From Drosophila persimilis (taxonomy: Eukaryota > Arthropoda > Insecta > Diptera > Drosophilidae), in the NCBI RefSeq assembly GCF_003286085.1, contig NW_020825298.1, positions 3,906,001-3,970,000 of the forward strand: DNA of 64,000 nucleotides, given 5' to 3'. Below, in pieces: positions 39,619-49,859 of this stretch (within the stretch, counting starts at the first letter, position 1; each line of letters begins with the position of its first letter). The position numbers and the translations under genes were made by a program. The notes below the pieces were generated by a model, which did not search any database, was not told the DNA's origin, and worked only from the letters and a program-made list of their open reading frames with translations.

Positions 39619-40337
39619 TCGCTCGAAGGCCCGCAGCTAAAAAATCCCATTCGTTACATGAGAGTGAAGGGAAGGATGGGGAGGGGAGACCAGATCTATG
39701 TCTGGGGGCTACAGACTCTCCGCAAAAGCGTCACATCAAACATGCATCAATAAATAAATAATTCCAATTTGCAAATTTTTCATCGAAGCCCCCAAAAACC
39801 GAAAATGGAACCCAAATGTGGAACCCAGGCGTCCGCTTAGGCCGAGGGAGTCGGCCAGTACTCCAGTCTCCAGTCTCCCGTCTCCACTCTCCGCAGGCCG
39901 CTGTCTGCCGTCAGGTGCGGCGCGATGGTGCGCAGGAAATTGTTCATCTGTGGCTAACATATTGGGCACCGCCGTACGGCGGCCACAACAACTCCATTCT
40001 CCAGAAGACGGCCAAAAGCCTCTGCCTCTGCCTCAGCCTCAAACGGAAAACACAGCAGAAATGAAAACAGAAAACTGAAAACAGACGAAAGGCAAATAAA
40101 AAGGCTATCGCTATCGCTTTTGGCCAATCTGCATGTGCAACGCTTACATTTGCCAGCCGACCAGCCGACCAGCCGTCCATTCCAGCAGCCACATAAGCCA
40201 TCCATTGAGCCACCAGCCAGCACTAGTGGGGCTTTTGCTTCTTTGTTTTGTTGCGTGTGAGGCTGCGCAGCGGACAATGACAACAATGAGCAAATCATGG
40301 GCACTTTGCATACGTCCCCCTGTGGCCATCGAACGGG

Positions 40338-41017
40338 GGCTGCACTGAAAGAAACTTGGTAGTGGGTGGCAGGACACGTCCTGCTGCAAGAGCTCGAAGA
40401 GAGCTGTCCAGACATGTCGTGTGCATGACTAGGCATTGGAGGAGAGGCTTCTTTCGGCTTTAGAGCTACAGCTACTACTCTTCTTCATGGAGGCGACGAT
40501 GTAGCCCATCAATAGCCATGGAATGGAAGGAATAGTCTAGGGAAACCTTAGAGGTGGTGTAGGGTTAACCCAAACGACCCTCAAGGGGCCACGAATAGGC
40601 CAGTTAGGCCCTTGGTTATCCGGTTAGGGGTATGAAGCGTCTCGGCAGGGCTTTTGGGACTTTGAAGCCCTCAAGAATCGAGGTGTTTTTCGCATAGGAC
40701 AGTAGCTCCTGTGGCGTCTTCTAAGAGGCATCTTCCAGTGGCCTCCTTGCCCCTAAGAGGCCACCAATTCAGGGTAGTCCTTTAGCCACTTTAAAGCACA
40801 TATTCCTTTATATTTTCTGGGGATTTAAAGGTCTCTTCTCAGAAATTCCTCTACCCATGGTTTATAGTTCAATGAACCAAAGGAATGACCCCATCTTGGA
40901 GTATCTTTAGCTCCCAGAATACCCAAAAACATAGAAATAATCCAAGTACAAGCCTTTCAGGCCTCTTGCCGTCTCCCTCCGCCCGGAATGCACTGTCATT
41001 TTTCTGGCCGTGTAGCC
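40338..41017. repeat. Island with imperfect CACTG..AGAAA inverted ends
   Basis: GGCTGCACTGAAAGAAA at 40338–40354 resembles the reverse complement of the right end (GGCTACACGGCCAGAAAAA, ending at 41017). The interior contains runs such as CTTAGAGG and GGTTAGG and no gene. Confidence 0.4.
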
Positions 41018-41967
41018 CGCGAAAGGCTAACGAGTGATTGGAGCACAGCAAATGGCATTTTTAGCTTTTGACATTTCACGCGTGCAGCGCTCCAGCGATG
41101 GAGTGGAGTCGAGTGGAGTGCTGATGGAGTGGAGGAGAGCTCCTCCGTCATACACGGCGCATGTGTGATGCGATACTTTTCTCTCTCTCTCTCTCACTCT
41201 CTTGTTTTGGCCTGGCCCGAATGCGACCCCAAAGCGGGCGGCGGCACTTTAATGTGTGCCCGGCCCCCAGTGCCGGCTTTGGCTCTGGCTTTGGCTCTCG
41301 GTAATGTCATAGATTTGGCCGTGCGACTAATTCACGACAATTTGCACTGATCGACGATTACCGATGCACTGCACTGCACTGCGGTGGGGCAGGGCAGGGC
41401 TCCACGCCACAGTGGAGTGGCATCCACTTCCTACCGGGATGGATGGACGGGGCGGCCTACGCGCGATTCTCCCTCCTTATGGCAAATGCATTTTTAATTA
41501 CATCGAGAAACATTGGGGCATCGAGGAACAATGGGGTGGAGGGAGGCTGGGAGGCTGCCGCCTGATTGCGGTATTTTGCGGCATCTGTGGCATCTGTGGC
41601 ACCAGCCCCCGAACTAAATGGCGAATGTCCGCATCGAATCATTCGCATCCGAGTGCGCGTACGAGAGCATGTTCAGGGTATCGATTTCAGGCTCCCATCT
41701 AGCCATCTAGCCATCTAGCCATCTGTGCTCTGCTCATCTGCCACTGCCACTGCCACTGCTGCCACTGGCACTCCTCTCTCCACCTGCCACAGATGCACAG
41801 CTCCATCTTGTGGTGCCTCTGCTGCTGCTGCTGGCGCGTAAATTTTCATGTCGCTTTGCGATTTGCAAGCATTTAACAAAGTCAAAACAATTTTAATGCA
41901 CCGACGGGGCAGTTAATTAAAATTGCAACGATCCGCTGCCGAGTGGCTCCTCATATAGGGGCCCTGG

Positions 41968-42104
41968 GATACCCTACAGGGTGCCAAGACAGGAAGAGAG
42001 AGGAATCCAATCTCAATCGAGTCTCTTCAAGCGCGAGGCAGCGTCTCCTCGTTCTCCTCGTGGAAGAAGTGCCCTGTGGCTCTCCCTCCCTTCTACAGGG
42101 TATC
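41968..42104. repeat. Short island bounded by GATACCCT / AGGGTATC
   Basis: GATACCCTACAG at 41968–41979 and CTACAGGGTATC at 42093–42104 form an inverted repeat with eight exact outer bases and a near match inward. The enclosed ~113 bases are noncoding. Confidence 0.55.
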
Positions 42105-45055
42105 CCCCAGTCGGTGGCCCACTCTCTTGTGGCACCTCCATTTCGGGTAGTTTTCGCCTAGACGAACGGCGAGAAGGTTCTCCGAGGGATTGGGATTGCG
42201 CTTCCCATGCGCGTTGTGGCCTTTGACAAAATCAAATTAATTTTAATGCCTGCTGGCCGCTTTAGTGCACATTAATTACCAGACGGGCCTCCCTCCCTTC
42301 ATCCCCCCCTCTCACCCCTCTGCATTTTGGCATTTCGAATGCCGACTGGTTTATAATTCAATAAAATTTGATTAGGCATTAATTTGCAATGTCGGCTAAT
42401 TAATGAGCGCAATATGCAAGGCACTGCTCGGATCGGATCGGATCGGCTCGGATCCTGGGATTCCGTGGGATGCACCTCTCTGGAGAAGCCTTCCCCACCC
42501 TTCCCCACCCCTGAGCCAAGGAAAAACACAGTATTAAATGGTATTCTAATGCCTCCACCTTCTCCTTGGGCTTGGGTGGTGGCGACCTACTGGTGGAGGC
42601 CTACTGCCTCTCTCTAGCCATCTCTGTTTCTCATTCTGTGGCATAATAGGCCAATTATTACTGCAATTTGCATTAGGCCAAGACACACACACACACACAC
42701 ACAGGCAGAGATACCCTCTCTCCAGAGAGAGAGAGGCATGAGAAGACGGGGGGGAGGGGGGGCTGGGGGGCGCCTCTGGAAATTCTTTTGAGGAGCGCGT
42801 TGTTATTATGAAACCGTTTAGAGAACGTGTTTGTGAACAGCACAGTAATTTGGTTAGATTACCAATCCGGCGAGGAATAGCAGTGCCCCACAGATGATGA
42901 TGATGTGGATGTGGATGTGGCAGTGGCTGGGGCTGGGAAGGAAGGCAACCAGCAACAGCGGTCGAAACGCGACGAATGTGGGCCAATCTATCACCGCTCA
43001 AAGTCACACCAAACCAGAGATTGACTCCAACGGGAGAGTCAGCAGCAGCAGGAGGTGGAGGGGATGGGGGGCACGGGGGCCAATCCCGTTTGGCGATGGC
43101 CATCGGCAGCGTGTGAATAGAAACGTTAGTGCAGGCACGTTCTGGGATGCCAGCCTGATAAAAGTTGATTGCAAATTTATAGACGAGCAGATTGCCCATA
43201 AACTCATGTCCAAGCGAGCAGTGGCCCCTGTACCTGTGTGCCCCCTCCCCCTTCCTCTGCATCCATCAGAGTCAATCCCAGTCAATCGTCATGGAGATAA
43301 GCGCGCTGTCGTTGTCAACACGAGAACAACTTCCGCCAGTGCTCAATCATTCAGGCCCAGTCCCAGAACCTGGCTCAGACTCCGACTGGGCCGAAAGCAG
43401 CAGTGCGAAAGTGAAACCGCCCCATCGGAAATTTGCTTTGACTTTGCCTCTAATTGAATTAATTAGCCCCGGGCTTATGCAAATGCCGCGAATGCAGCAG
43501 CTACGACTCTATGTGGATATTTCTGCATGCCATATGTGCCACAAGTGTCGATATATATCGTGAGCAGGGGCCACAGCTCCGGCTCCCCCCGCCGTCTTGG
43601 CCATTCTTCTTCAAAATGCGCCGCAAGTCAAGCAGCCGCCGTGTGTCTCTTCACACAATGGAAGCGAGCAAAGCTTCCCTGGGCCCGTACCCCCCCCGTC
43701 CATGCCCTATATTGGGTCCAATGGGCCGATCACGAACTTTGTCACACGCAAGCGAACCGAAATGTGGGGGGGAATCCATTGGGAGAGCGGGGAAGAGAGA
43801 GTCACGAAACGGGGAATCGAGTGGAGTGTCCATTTATGGACCAGGCATTCCTCCAAGTCTCTCTCTCTCTCGTTGAAAGACTGGAAGAAGTGGAATTAGT
43901 AGAGCCATTGAGGAGTATCCCTTGGATTTGGATCAAGACTTCGCAGGGGGAAAGATCTATCTATTACTGAGACGATCTCTTTCCTAGAGTATCTAACTAT
44001 CGACTTGTGGCCATGGCTTTCCCTTCGATGTTGTTGTCTGTTTGCACTCGTATTTCATTTTAGCAGCCAGCGACAGCAGCCCAGGAGAGGTGCTGGGCGA
44101 AAGGGGGGCAACGACAACGCCAACACACTCCAAAGCCGCTGCCAAGTAGACCTTCAGACGCCAAACACTCCAACGCCAGCCGCAGTCGCAGTCCCAGCCA
44201 ACGCGCAGCAGCAGCCACAAGAGCATTCAGCTTCAGTCAGTGGGACAGTTGGACAGGTGGAGGAGGCCACAGAGGGGGCCAGAGAGCGGCTAAAGAGGTG
44301 CCAAGAGCGGCTCAGCGGCCGACAGCTCGACTTTGCAATTGCGCACTTCTGAATGCGACGACGACTACAAATCTCTTAGATACGTTTCCATGCAGCCACA
44401 CACAGAGGCCGCCCGGTCTGGCATCTCCATAAATATTGCCACCTCGTGTGCCGTATCGCATTCGCATTCGCGTTCGCATTATTGTTGCAGATTTGTGTAC
44501 CCGCCGATCGAGCGCTTGATTCATTCATTCACCTGCTGCGAGGCACTCGGCAGTGGGGCTCAAGTGCAGACAGTGAGGCAGATTGACACCTGACATGAAT
44601 CGAATCGAATCGAATGGAACGGGGCTGCAGATACACAGAGATCGAATGTTTCCTTCTAGATCCCATATCCCAGATTTCAGATCTAAAACAGGGCCTTATC
44701 TACCAGGGCCTGGTTCTGGCCCGGCCTGGCCCGATTCCCTCTAATGTATTCATATATGCACATGCACCTATGACCGTATCTATATAATTATATAAGGCCC
44801 GATTTGGTCCGCTTGTGCAAACCACTGGCCACAACTAGTGCAGGCGTTGAGTTATGGCACTTACGGGCACTCGTACACATGTGCAGATGATTCATTCATT
44901 CACTGCTCACCCGTCGATCGCGAGATTTATGGCCATGTTGATAGGCAAATTTCCGTTCGCCGATACAGATACAGATACAACAGATACAACAGATACAACA
45001 GATACAAATGTGCACGAATATGAAGACACTCAAGCCATTGACAGGTGATTAGCAG

Positions 45056-45840
45056 ATGGTGACCCCAAACCATGTTTAAGTTTTTAATTATTTAATTTTA
45101 TACAAGAGTCGATGGAGATATCCATGGAAATGGAAGTAAGAACGGTATTGATGGGTACCGAAGTTGGTGACCCCGACTTAAGCGCCATCAATGGATAAAG
45201 GGAATCATCCTGCATACAAAGGAGACCCCGATTGACATACAAGATACTCAGATAAGGGGTGGGGGGGGGGGGGGGAATTAGGGAATTAGCCTATTAGAGG
45301 ACATCAATCTAGATGGTGGTGAAGATGGTGACCCCGACATAAGCTCCATCAATGGCCAAAGAAAATCATGCGGAATATATTGGACAAAGGAAACTCTGAG
45401 TATTACCCTGAAAAAAAGTCCCTGACAGACATGCATGATACAGTGGAATCAGCAGATCTATTGAAAGAAAATGGTGACCCCGATACCTGATGATAAACGA
45501 TTCCCCGAGAGACATGCATGATACACGGAATCAGCCCATTAGAGGGCATCAATCTATTGACAGAAGATGGTGACCCCGACAAAGAATATATAATGTGAGT
45601 AAGCCCCATCAATGCTGCAGACACAGGAGTCCAAGGCAGACATGCATACCATAAGAGAATCAGCCTATCAGAGGGCCTCAATCCATTGAAAGAAAATGGT
45701 GACCTCGAAAAAGAATACATAATGTACTTCAATGGATAAATGTAAGCATGCTGCAGACACAGGAGTCCCCGACACGAGAATCAGCCCATCAGAGAGCCTC
45801 AACCTCTTGAAAGAAAGTGGTGACCCCGACCTCTAACAGA
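45056..45840. repeat. Degenerate tandem repeat with GGTGACCCCGAC core
   Basis: The core GGTGACCCCGAC, or a close variant, recurs at about 45058, 45166, 45221 (GGAGACCCCGAT), 45327, 45473, 45569, 45698 and 45819, so most spacings are roughly 95–145 bases. Copies share flanking words, including GACATGCATGATAC, GAATCAGCCCATCAGAG and ATCTATTGAAAGAAAATGG before the core and AAGCNCCATCAATGG after it. Copies differ by substitutions and indels. A short poly(G) run sits inside at about 45259–45275. No coding potential or long terminal repeats were seen. It lies immediately beyond the likely Eaat2 polyadenylation signal. Confidence 0.8.
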
Positions 45841-45849
45841 AGTATATGT

Positions 45850-46681
45850 AACTAATGGTATAATAACATTTATTGTTGTTGTATTCGGCGTTTGCGTACA
45901 AATCGAATGTTGGATATTGGTTAGTAATTGTCGCCTACGCGTATACGTATGCGGATATATGTGTGGGTGTATATATTTTAATTGTTTAATTGTTATCGCT
46001 ATCGCTAGTGAACTAAGTCTGCTATCAGTCTACGAATGCATGTGTGATAATCGGTAAACGGTAATCGCTAGTTGGTGATCGGTGATCGGTAATCCGGGTA
46101 TAACCAAAAACGTGAAAAGTGAGGGACCAGCAGATCCGCAAACTAAAACTAGAAGTAAACCTAGGATCCAGCTTCTTGTAGTACAACCTTCGCATTCGGT
46201 GGTGCATGCACCAGACACACACACACGACACACACGACACAATATATAATCGTAGAAATAAGCAACAAAACAACGTAACACAGAAATCAGTTCACGAATA
46301 CTTAGAGCACCCATAGAGAAGCCTTCGCTTTTGCCAGTCCGAATGTATGTGCTACTGCATCACCCGTATCCGATTACGGGCACGGTTACGGGTACGACTA
46401 CTAGGTGAGAGAATATTCGATATATACGTGTGTTCGGAGGAGCAGCGCCTCGACGGCCGAGAGTTCTCTTCGAGTCCAAAGAAGGAAAAATGGGGAATAA
46501 ATTCTGGTATCGGGTGGGTTCCGGGTTCGTCACTCATGCGACAGTCTCACGGTCGATAGTTGTTCAGATCGATATCAAAACAGCTTTTGCTTTGCGGGGG
46601 AACACTATTTGGTCTATTGGTGGTGCTGTTGCTGGTGGCTGCTACGGGACTGACGAACGGGGGCGATCATCTGGGGTATCC
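45850..46681 (-). other. Eaat2: Probable Eaat2 3' UTR
   Basis: This is the stretch after the TAA stop at 46682–46684. On the minus strand it has ATTAAA-type signals at 45985–45990 and 45977–45982 and a canonical AATAAA at 45869–45874, so the transcript plausibly ends near 45850. No open frame of interest is present. The exact end is inferred. Confidence 0.45.
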
Positions 46682-46834
46682 TTAGACCCTGCGGTTGCTG
46701 TGCTGCTGCTCCTGCTGCAGGCTCACGTTGTTCATCACGGCACTCATGTCCACCACCACGGAGTCGGTTATCAGCTCGGTCTGGCCCTCCAGCATGACCT
46801 CGCTGTGTCCATTGGGAGTGCCGGCGGGCATGTC
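46682..46834 (-). CDS. Eaat2: Eaat2 coding exon 6 (cytoplasmic C-terminus)
   Basis: Encodes the last 50 residues and TAA stop. The tail is acidic, then glutamine-rich, and ends SNRRV. It follows a TTACCAG acceptor at 46835. Confidence 0.88.
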   Translation of the reverse strand, partial: DMPAGTPNGHSEVMLEGQTELITDSVVVDMSAVMNNVSLQQEQQHSNRRV

Positions 46835-49800
46835 CTGGTAACAAGGGGGAAGACATTAATGAACTCATCGGGTAAGTCGGACAACAACCCACCTGATAAT
46901 TGACGGCGGCGGCATCCAGGGCCATCAGCTCCTTGCGCGACAGCTCCTCAACGATGGCGGCGGTGTAGCAGTCCCCCAGCATGTTGTTGGTGGTCCGGAT
47001 GCGGTCGCTGCAGCAAAGGACACAATGAAGCGAAGCTCTAAGGAGGAGAGTCGGGATCAGGACTTACACAAACCAGTCGACGGCGAAGAGGAGGGTCACA
47101 TCCTGGACAGGAGCATCGATGGCGGTGAGCACCACCAGGAGGAGCACCAGAGCAGCGCTCGGCACACTCGCGGAGCTCATGGACGCGGCCGTGGAGGTCA
47201 GCAGCACTGTGAGGAGCTCTCCGAAGCCCAGCACCATGCCGCTCATCTGGGCGATGAAAATCGAGGCCACCGCGATGTAGAGAGCGGTTCCGTCCATGTT
47301 GATGTTGCATCCGATGGGCAGGACGAAGCGGGTGATCCGCGGGTCCACGCGCAGCTTCTCGTTCATGCAGCGGAATGTGATGGGCAGGGCAGCAGCGCTG
47401 CAGTTGCAGTGGCAGATGCAATGGCAGTGTTGCAGTGGCAGTGGTTGCAGTGGCAGTGGTGGCAGGATTGGTGTAGTGTAGATGTAGATGTTGGGTGGAT
47501 TTCAAGTGTTTTCAAGGTGTTTGCGGAACAAAAGAGTTTTCATAACAAGAACGTAACAACGACGGGGCGGGGGGCAAATCAGGGATCGAATCGGATCGGA
47601 TCGGAAACCAAGAAGAAGGAAAAATACTTGTAGCACGTTAGACGTTCGCAGATCTCGAGAGATCTCACAGATACCCTCGCTATCGCTATCACAGAGAGCA
47701 AGACAGAGAGCGTGAGAGAGAGAGAGAGAGAGAGAAATGGCTTACGTTGAGGCGGTGGCAAAGGCGGTGAGCATGGCCTGGATGAGGCCCGCGTAGAACT
47801 TGAAGGGATTGCGGCGCACGAACACGAAGTAGATGGCCTGCATCACCACGAACTGGTAGAGGAACACGCCGACGGCCACCGTGAAGATGAACCAGATGAG
47901 CTGCGCCATCACCAGGCCCAGGTCGTCCACGCTCAGGATCTTCCCAGCGATCACCGAGCTGATCCCCACCGGCGTCAGCCACATCACGCACGTCACCATC
48001 TTCATGATCACCTCGAAGATGGCCGCGAAAAAGTCCACAACGACCTGCCCCTTCTGGCCGATCGTCCCCAGGAAGGTTCCAAACACCAAGCAGAAGAACA
48101 CGATGCCCAGCGTATTCGTGCCGCTCCGGTACTGCACATCCCGGACGAGCACAACCTCGTCCAGCTCGTCGGCCTGGCGCTGCGCCTCCAGTCCGCCGGA
48201 CAGCAGCACAGCCGTCTCGTTCATCGTCTCGTTGAAGGCGTGCAGGATGCTCGGCTTGGGCAGGTAGACGGTGTGGGCCTGTTGGATCGACGCCTGGAAC
48301 AGGTTGTCCGGGAATACGTTTCTGTGGAAAGGCGAAAAGAAATGGGAGAAATGGACAGTCGCGCCCTTGCAATTTTAAATTCAAATTCAAATTTCAACGT
48401 TCAATAATGCACATTACTAAGCAGTACACGGCTTAGCTACTGCTTGTTTAAACTGCTTTCTCCAACGGGTGGAGTGTACTGCTTGAAGCAACCGGTTAAA
48501 TCACACGTATTGGCTGGATTTCCTTTGATACTTTGCCAAGTTATTTCTGCACAGTTTCTGCACTACTTAAAAGCAAATTAAAAAAATAATAATTTTATTC
48601 GCGAGTGAAAGTGTTGGGCCGAGAAGAGTGAAATGAGAGAAATGGATAGCCGACTCTTGGAAATTCGAATTCAAATTTAAGCGGAATTTGCTGCACTGCC
48701 TGAAGCTGTGTGATGATTGAGTACACTGCTTGTATGAACTGCTTGGCAGCTCAGGTGAGCTTTCAGCGACAAGTAGATGGCGCCACCATTACACTTTTCA
48801 TACTGCTTTACCGAACTTGTTTGCGCCACAGTTTAAAAATAAAAGTTAACGTCATCGCGATTCCCTTACAAATTCCGCGCTACTTTAGCTCAACTTGTAA
48901 GTTATTTTCATGCAATATAGGCCATTTACTCAGCGCGACTGGGTGATAGGTTTACCAATTAGGCAAGTTTTGCTTGCCATTTCAATTGTATTCAATTTTC
49001 ACATCATTTACACTGCTTGAATAACTGCTTATAAACGTGACACCGCTTTAAATTGGGTAAGATTGCACTGCTTCCCAACCGGTTTAGAACTGACTTCCAC
49101 GCGACTTCAACGCGATTTGAACGCGACTTGTACGCGACTTGAACGCGACTTGTAGGCGATTTGAACGCCACCAGAACTCGACTTGAAAGCGATTTTAACG
49201 CGACTTAGAGGCGGATTGAATGCGATTTCCTCAACGATTAACTTTCTCGCGACTTTGCCTCGATTCACTAACCTGCCCAAATCCAGGAGGCTGTCCAGAA
49301 GATTGACGGTCCGCTTGTCCGTCGAACGGTCGTCGTTATTGTGCATATCCGGATTTCCGGGATGAATGAGCAGCACGAGGGCAATGCCCAGGGCGGCATT
49401 GAAGAACGAGGTGCTGGCGAAGTAGACGAGCGTCCGCAGGGCGATCTTGCCGTTCATCTTGGCATTGAGGCTCGCGGAGCCGGCAATGAGGCTGGAGATG
49501 ACCAGCGGCAGGATCATCAGCTTGAGCACCCGCATGAACAGCTCTCCCGGATACGAGATCAGCATGATGCAGTCCCCATGGAGATGCAACGGACGCAGCG
49601 AGAGGCCTAGCGAGAGAGAGTGAGAGGGGGGAAAGAGTGGAGTTTGAGGAGCGCTCGAGTGGGCGGCCATACGCACCCAGTGTGACTCCCAGGAGGACAC
49701 CCGAGAGCGTCACCAGCAGCATCAGATTGTCGCTCAGCCACTTCCGGTAGCCCGTCAGCTCGAGGGGGGCGTCGCTTCGTTCCGTGGTCTTCGGCGGCAG

Positions 49801-49842
49801 CTCGCTGCCGTGCACGGAGGCCGTCACATTCGGAGGACCCAT
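46682..49842 (-). CDS. Eaat2: Eaat2, excitatory amino-acid transporter (complete, six coding exons)
   Basis: Joining 49842–49677, 49606–49273, 48321–47746, 47397–47068, 47007–46893 and 46834–46682 gives 558 codons including the stop, with all phases agreeing (557 residues). The product is a sodium-coupled SLC1-family plasma-membrane transporter. Fly Eaat2 is reported to favour aspartate and taurine over glutamate. Visible family marks are the YPGELFMR helix (about 74–81), a long extracellular loop with NET glycosylation sites near 197–203, NMDGT at 392–396, the HP2 stretch near 430–441, and D470, R473, T474 and N477 of the substrate site. The conserved Arg argues for an acidic substrate rather than an ASCT-like neutral one. 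HP1 lacks the usual serine quartet. An in-frame ATG at 49884 would give 571 residues. The start at 49842 is preferred because a TTTTCAG acceptor ends at 49860 and CCAAAATGG is a good start context. Confidence 0.93.
46893..47007 (-). CDS. Eaat2: Eaat2 coding exon 5 (TM8 substrate residues)
   Basis: Encodes about residues 470–507 beginning with [12 protein letters not shown], which holds the conserved Asp, Arg, Thr and Asn of TM8. Introns on both sides are short (60 and 58 bases). Confidence 0.93.
47068..47397 (-). CDS. Eaat2: Eaat2 coding exon 4 (HP1 end, NMDGT helix, HP2)
   Basis: Encodes about residues 359–469, carrying the ion- and substrate-binding core: [20 protein letters not shown] and the HP2 loop. 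The acceptor is ACTGCAG, preceded by repeated CCACTGC words; the donor is GTAAGT at 47067. Confidence 0.94.
47746..48321 (-). CDS. Eaat2: Eaat2 coding exon 3 (loop, TM4–TM6, start of HP1)
   Basis: Encodes about residues 167–358: the [10 protein letters not shown] loop, glycosylation sites, helices around 237–254, 280–292 and 303–333, and the first half of re-entrant loop HP1. The acceptor is TTTCCACAG at 48322 and the donor is GTAAGC at 47745. The last codon is split after two bases. Confidence 0.94.
48347..49070. repeat. Degenerate ~286-bp tandem repeat inside Eaat2 intron 2
   Basis: Paired ACTGCTT words occur at 48439/48452, 48725/48738 and 49012/49024, with pairs offset by about 286 bases. 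A second shared word (GAGAAATGGA followed by AATTCAAATTT) appears near 48350 and 48635 with the same offset. Three further ACTGCTT copies (48478, 48802, 49067) are unpaired. Copies are diverged and the repeat is noncoding. Confidence 0.7.
49099..49210. repeat. 11-bp minisatellite next to the Eaat2 exon 2 donor
   Basis: About ten imperfect copies of an 11-base unit (CGCGACTTGAA with variants such as CGCGATTTGAA and CGCGACTTGTA). Because 11 is not a multiple of three, the array reads as an 11-residue peptide repeat on the minus strand. Confidence 0.85.
49273..49606 (-). CDS. Eaat2: Eaat2 coding exon 2 (TM2–TM3 and start of the extracellular loop)
   Basis: Encodes about residues 57–166, including [19 protein letters not shown] (TM2) and the TM3 region around 113–137. 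The acceptor is a CTCTCGCTAG run and the donor is GTTAGT at 49272. The reading frame stays open far past the donor into the intron, through an 11-bp repeat (see findings). Confidence 0.93.
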
Positions 49843-49859
49843 TTTGGCAAAGAGGTAAT
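49677..49859 (-). CDS. Eaat2: Eaat2 coding exon 1 (5' UTR tail, N-terminus, TM1)
   Basis: Coding begins at 49842 after 17 bases of likely 5' UTR and encodes residues 1–56, ending with TM1 (about 36–56). It leaves in phase 1 through a GTGCGT donor at 49676. The following intron is only 70 bases. Confidence 0.8.

Larger units (their letters stand above)
25413..45055. other. Long noncoding region between ds 5' end and Eaat2 3' end
   Basis: About 19.6 kb without a supportable gene. Open frames are short and low-complexity, with no domains and no splice structure that joins them. Content by region: GA/CT-rich DNA at 25740–26100; an AT-richer block at 26640–27080; a (CT) run at 28370–28406; AT-rich islands at 28463–29416, 34753–35370, 40338–41017 and 41968–42104 (listed separately); CCT repeats at 32902–32938; a CpG-richer stretch at 33600–34130; an ~11-bp CTCCACCCTCT minisatellite at about 39310–39365; and poly(C) at 39593–39618. 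Candidate ds enhancers may lie here but none can be named. Confidence 0.6.

Noticed and set aside
45056..45840. TGGTGACCCC as a retrotransposon primer-binding site
   Set aside because: It recurs about eight times in tandem, with no long terminal repeats and no gag or pol remnants nearby.
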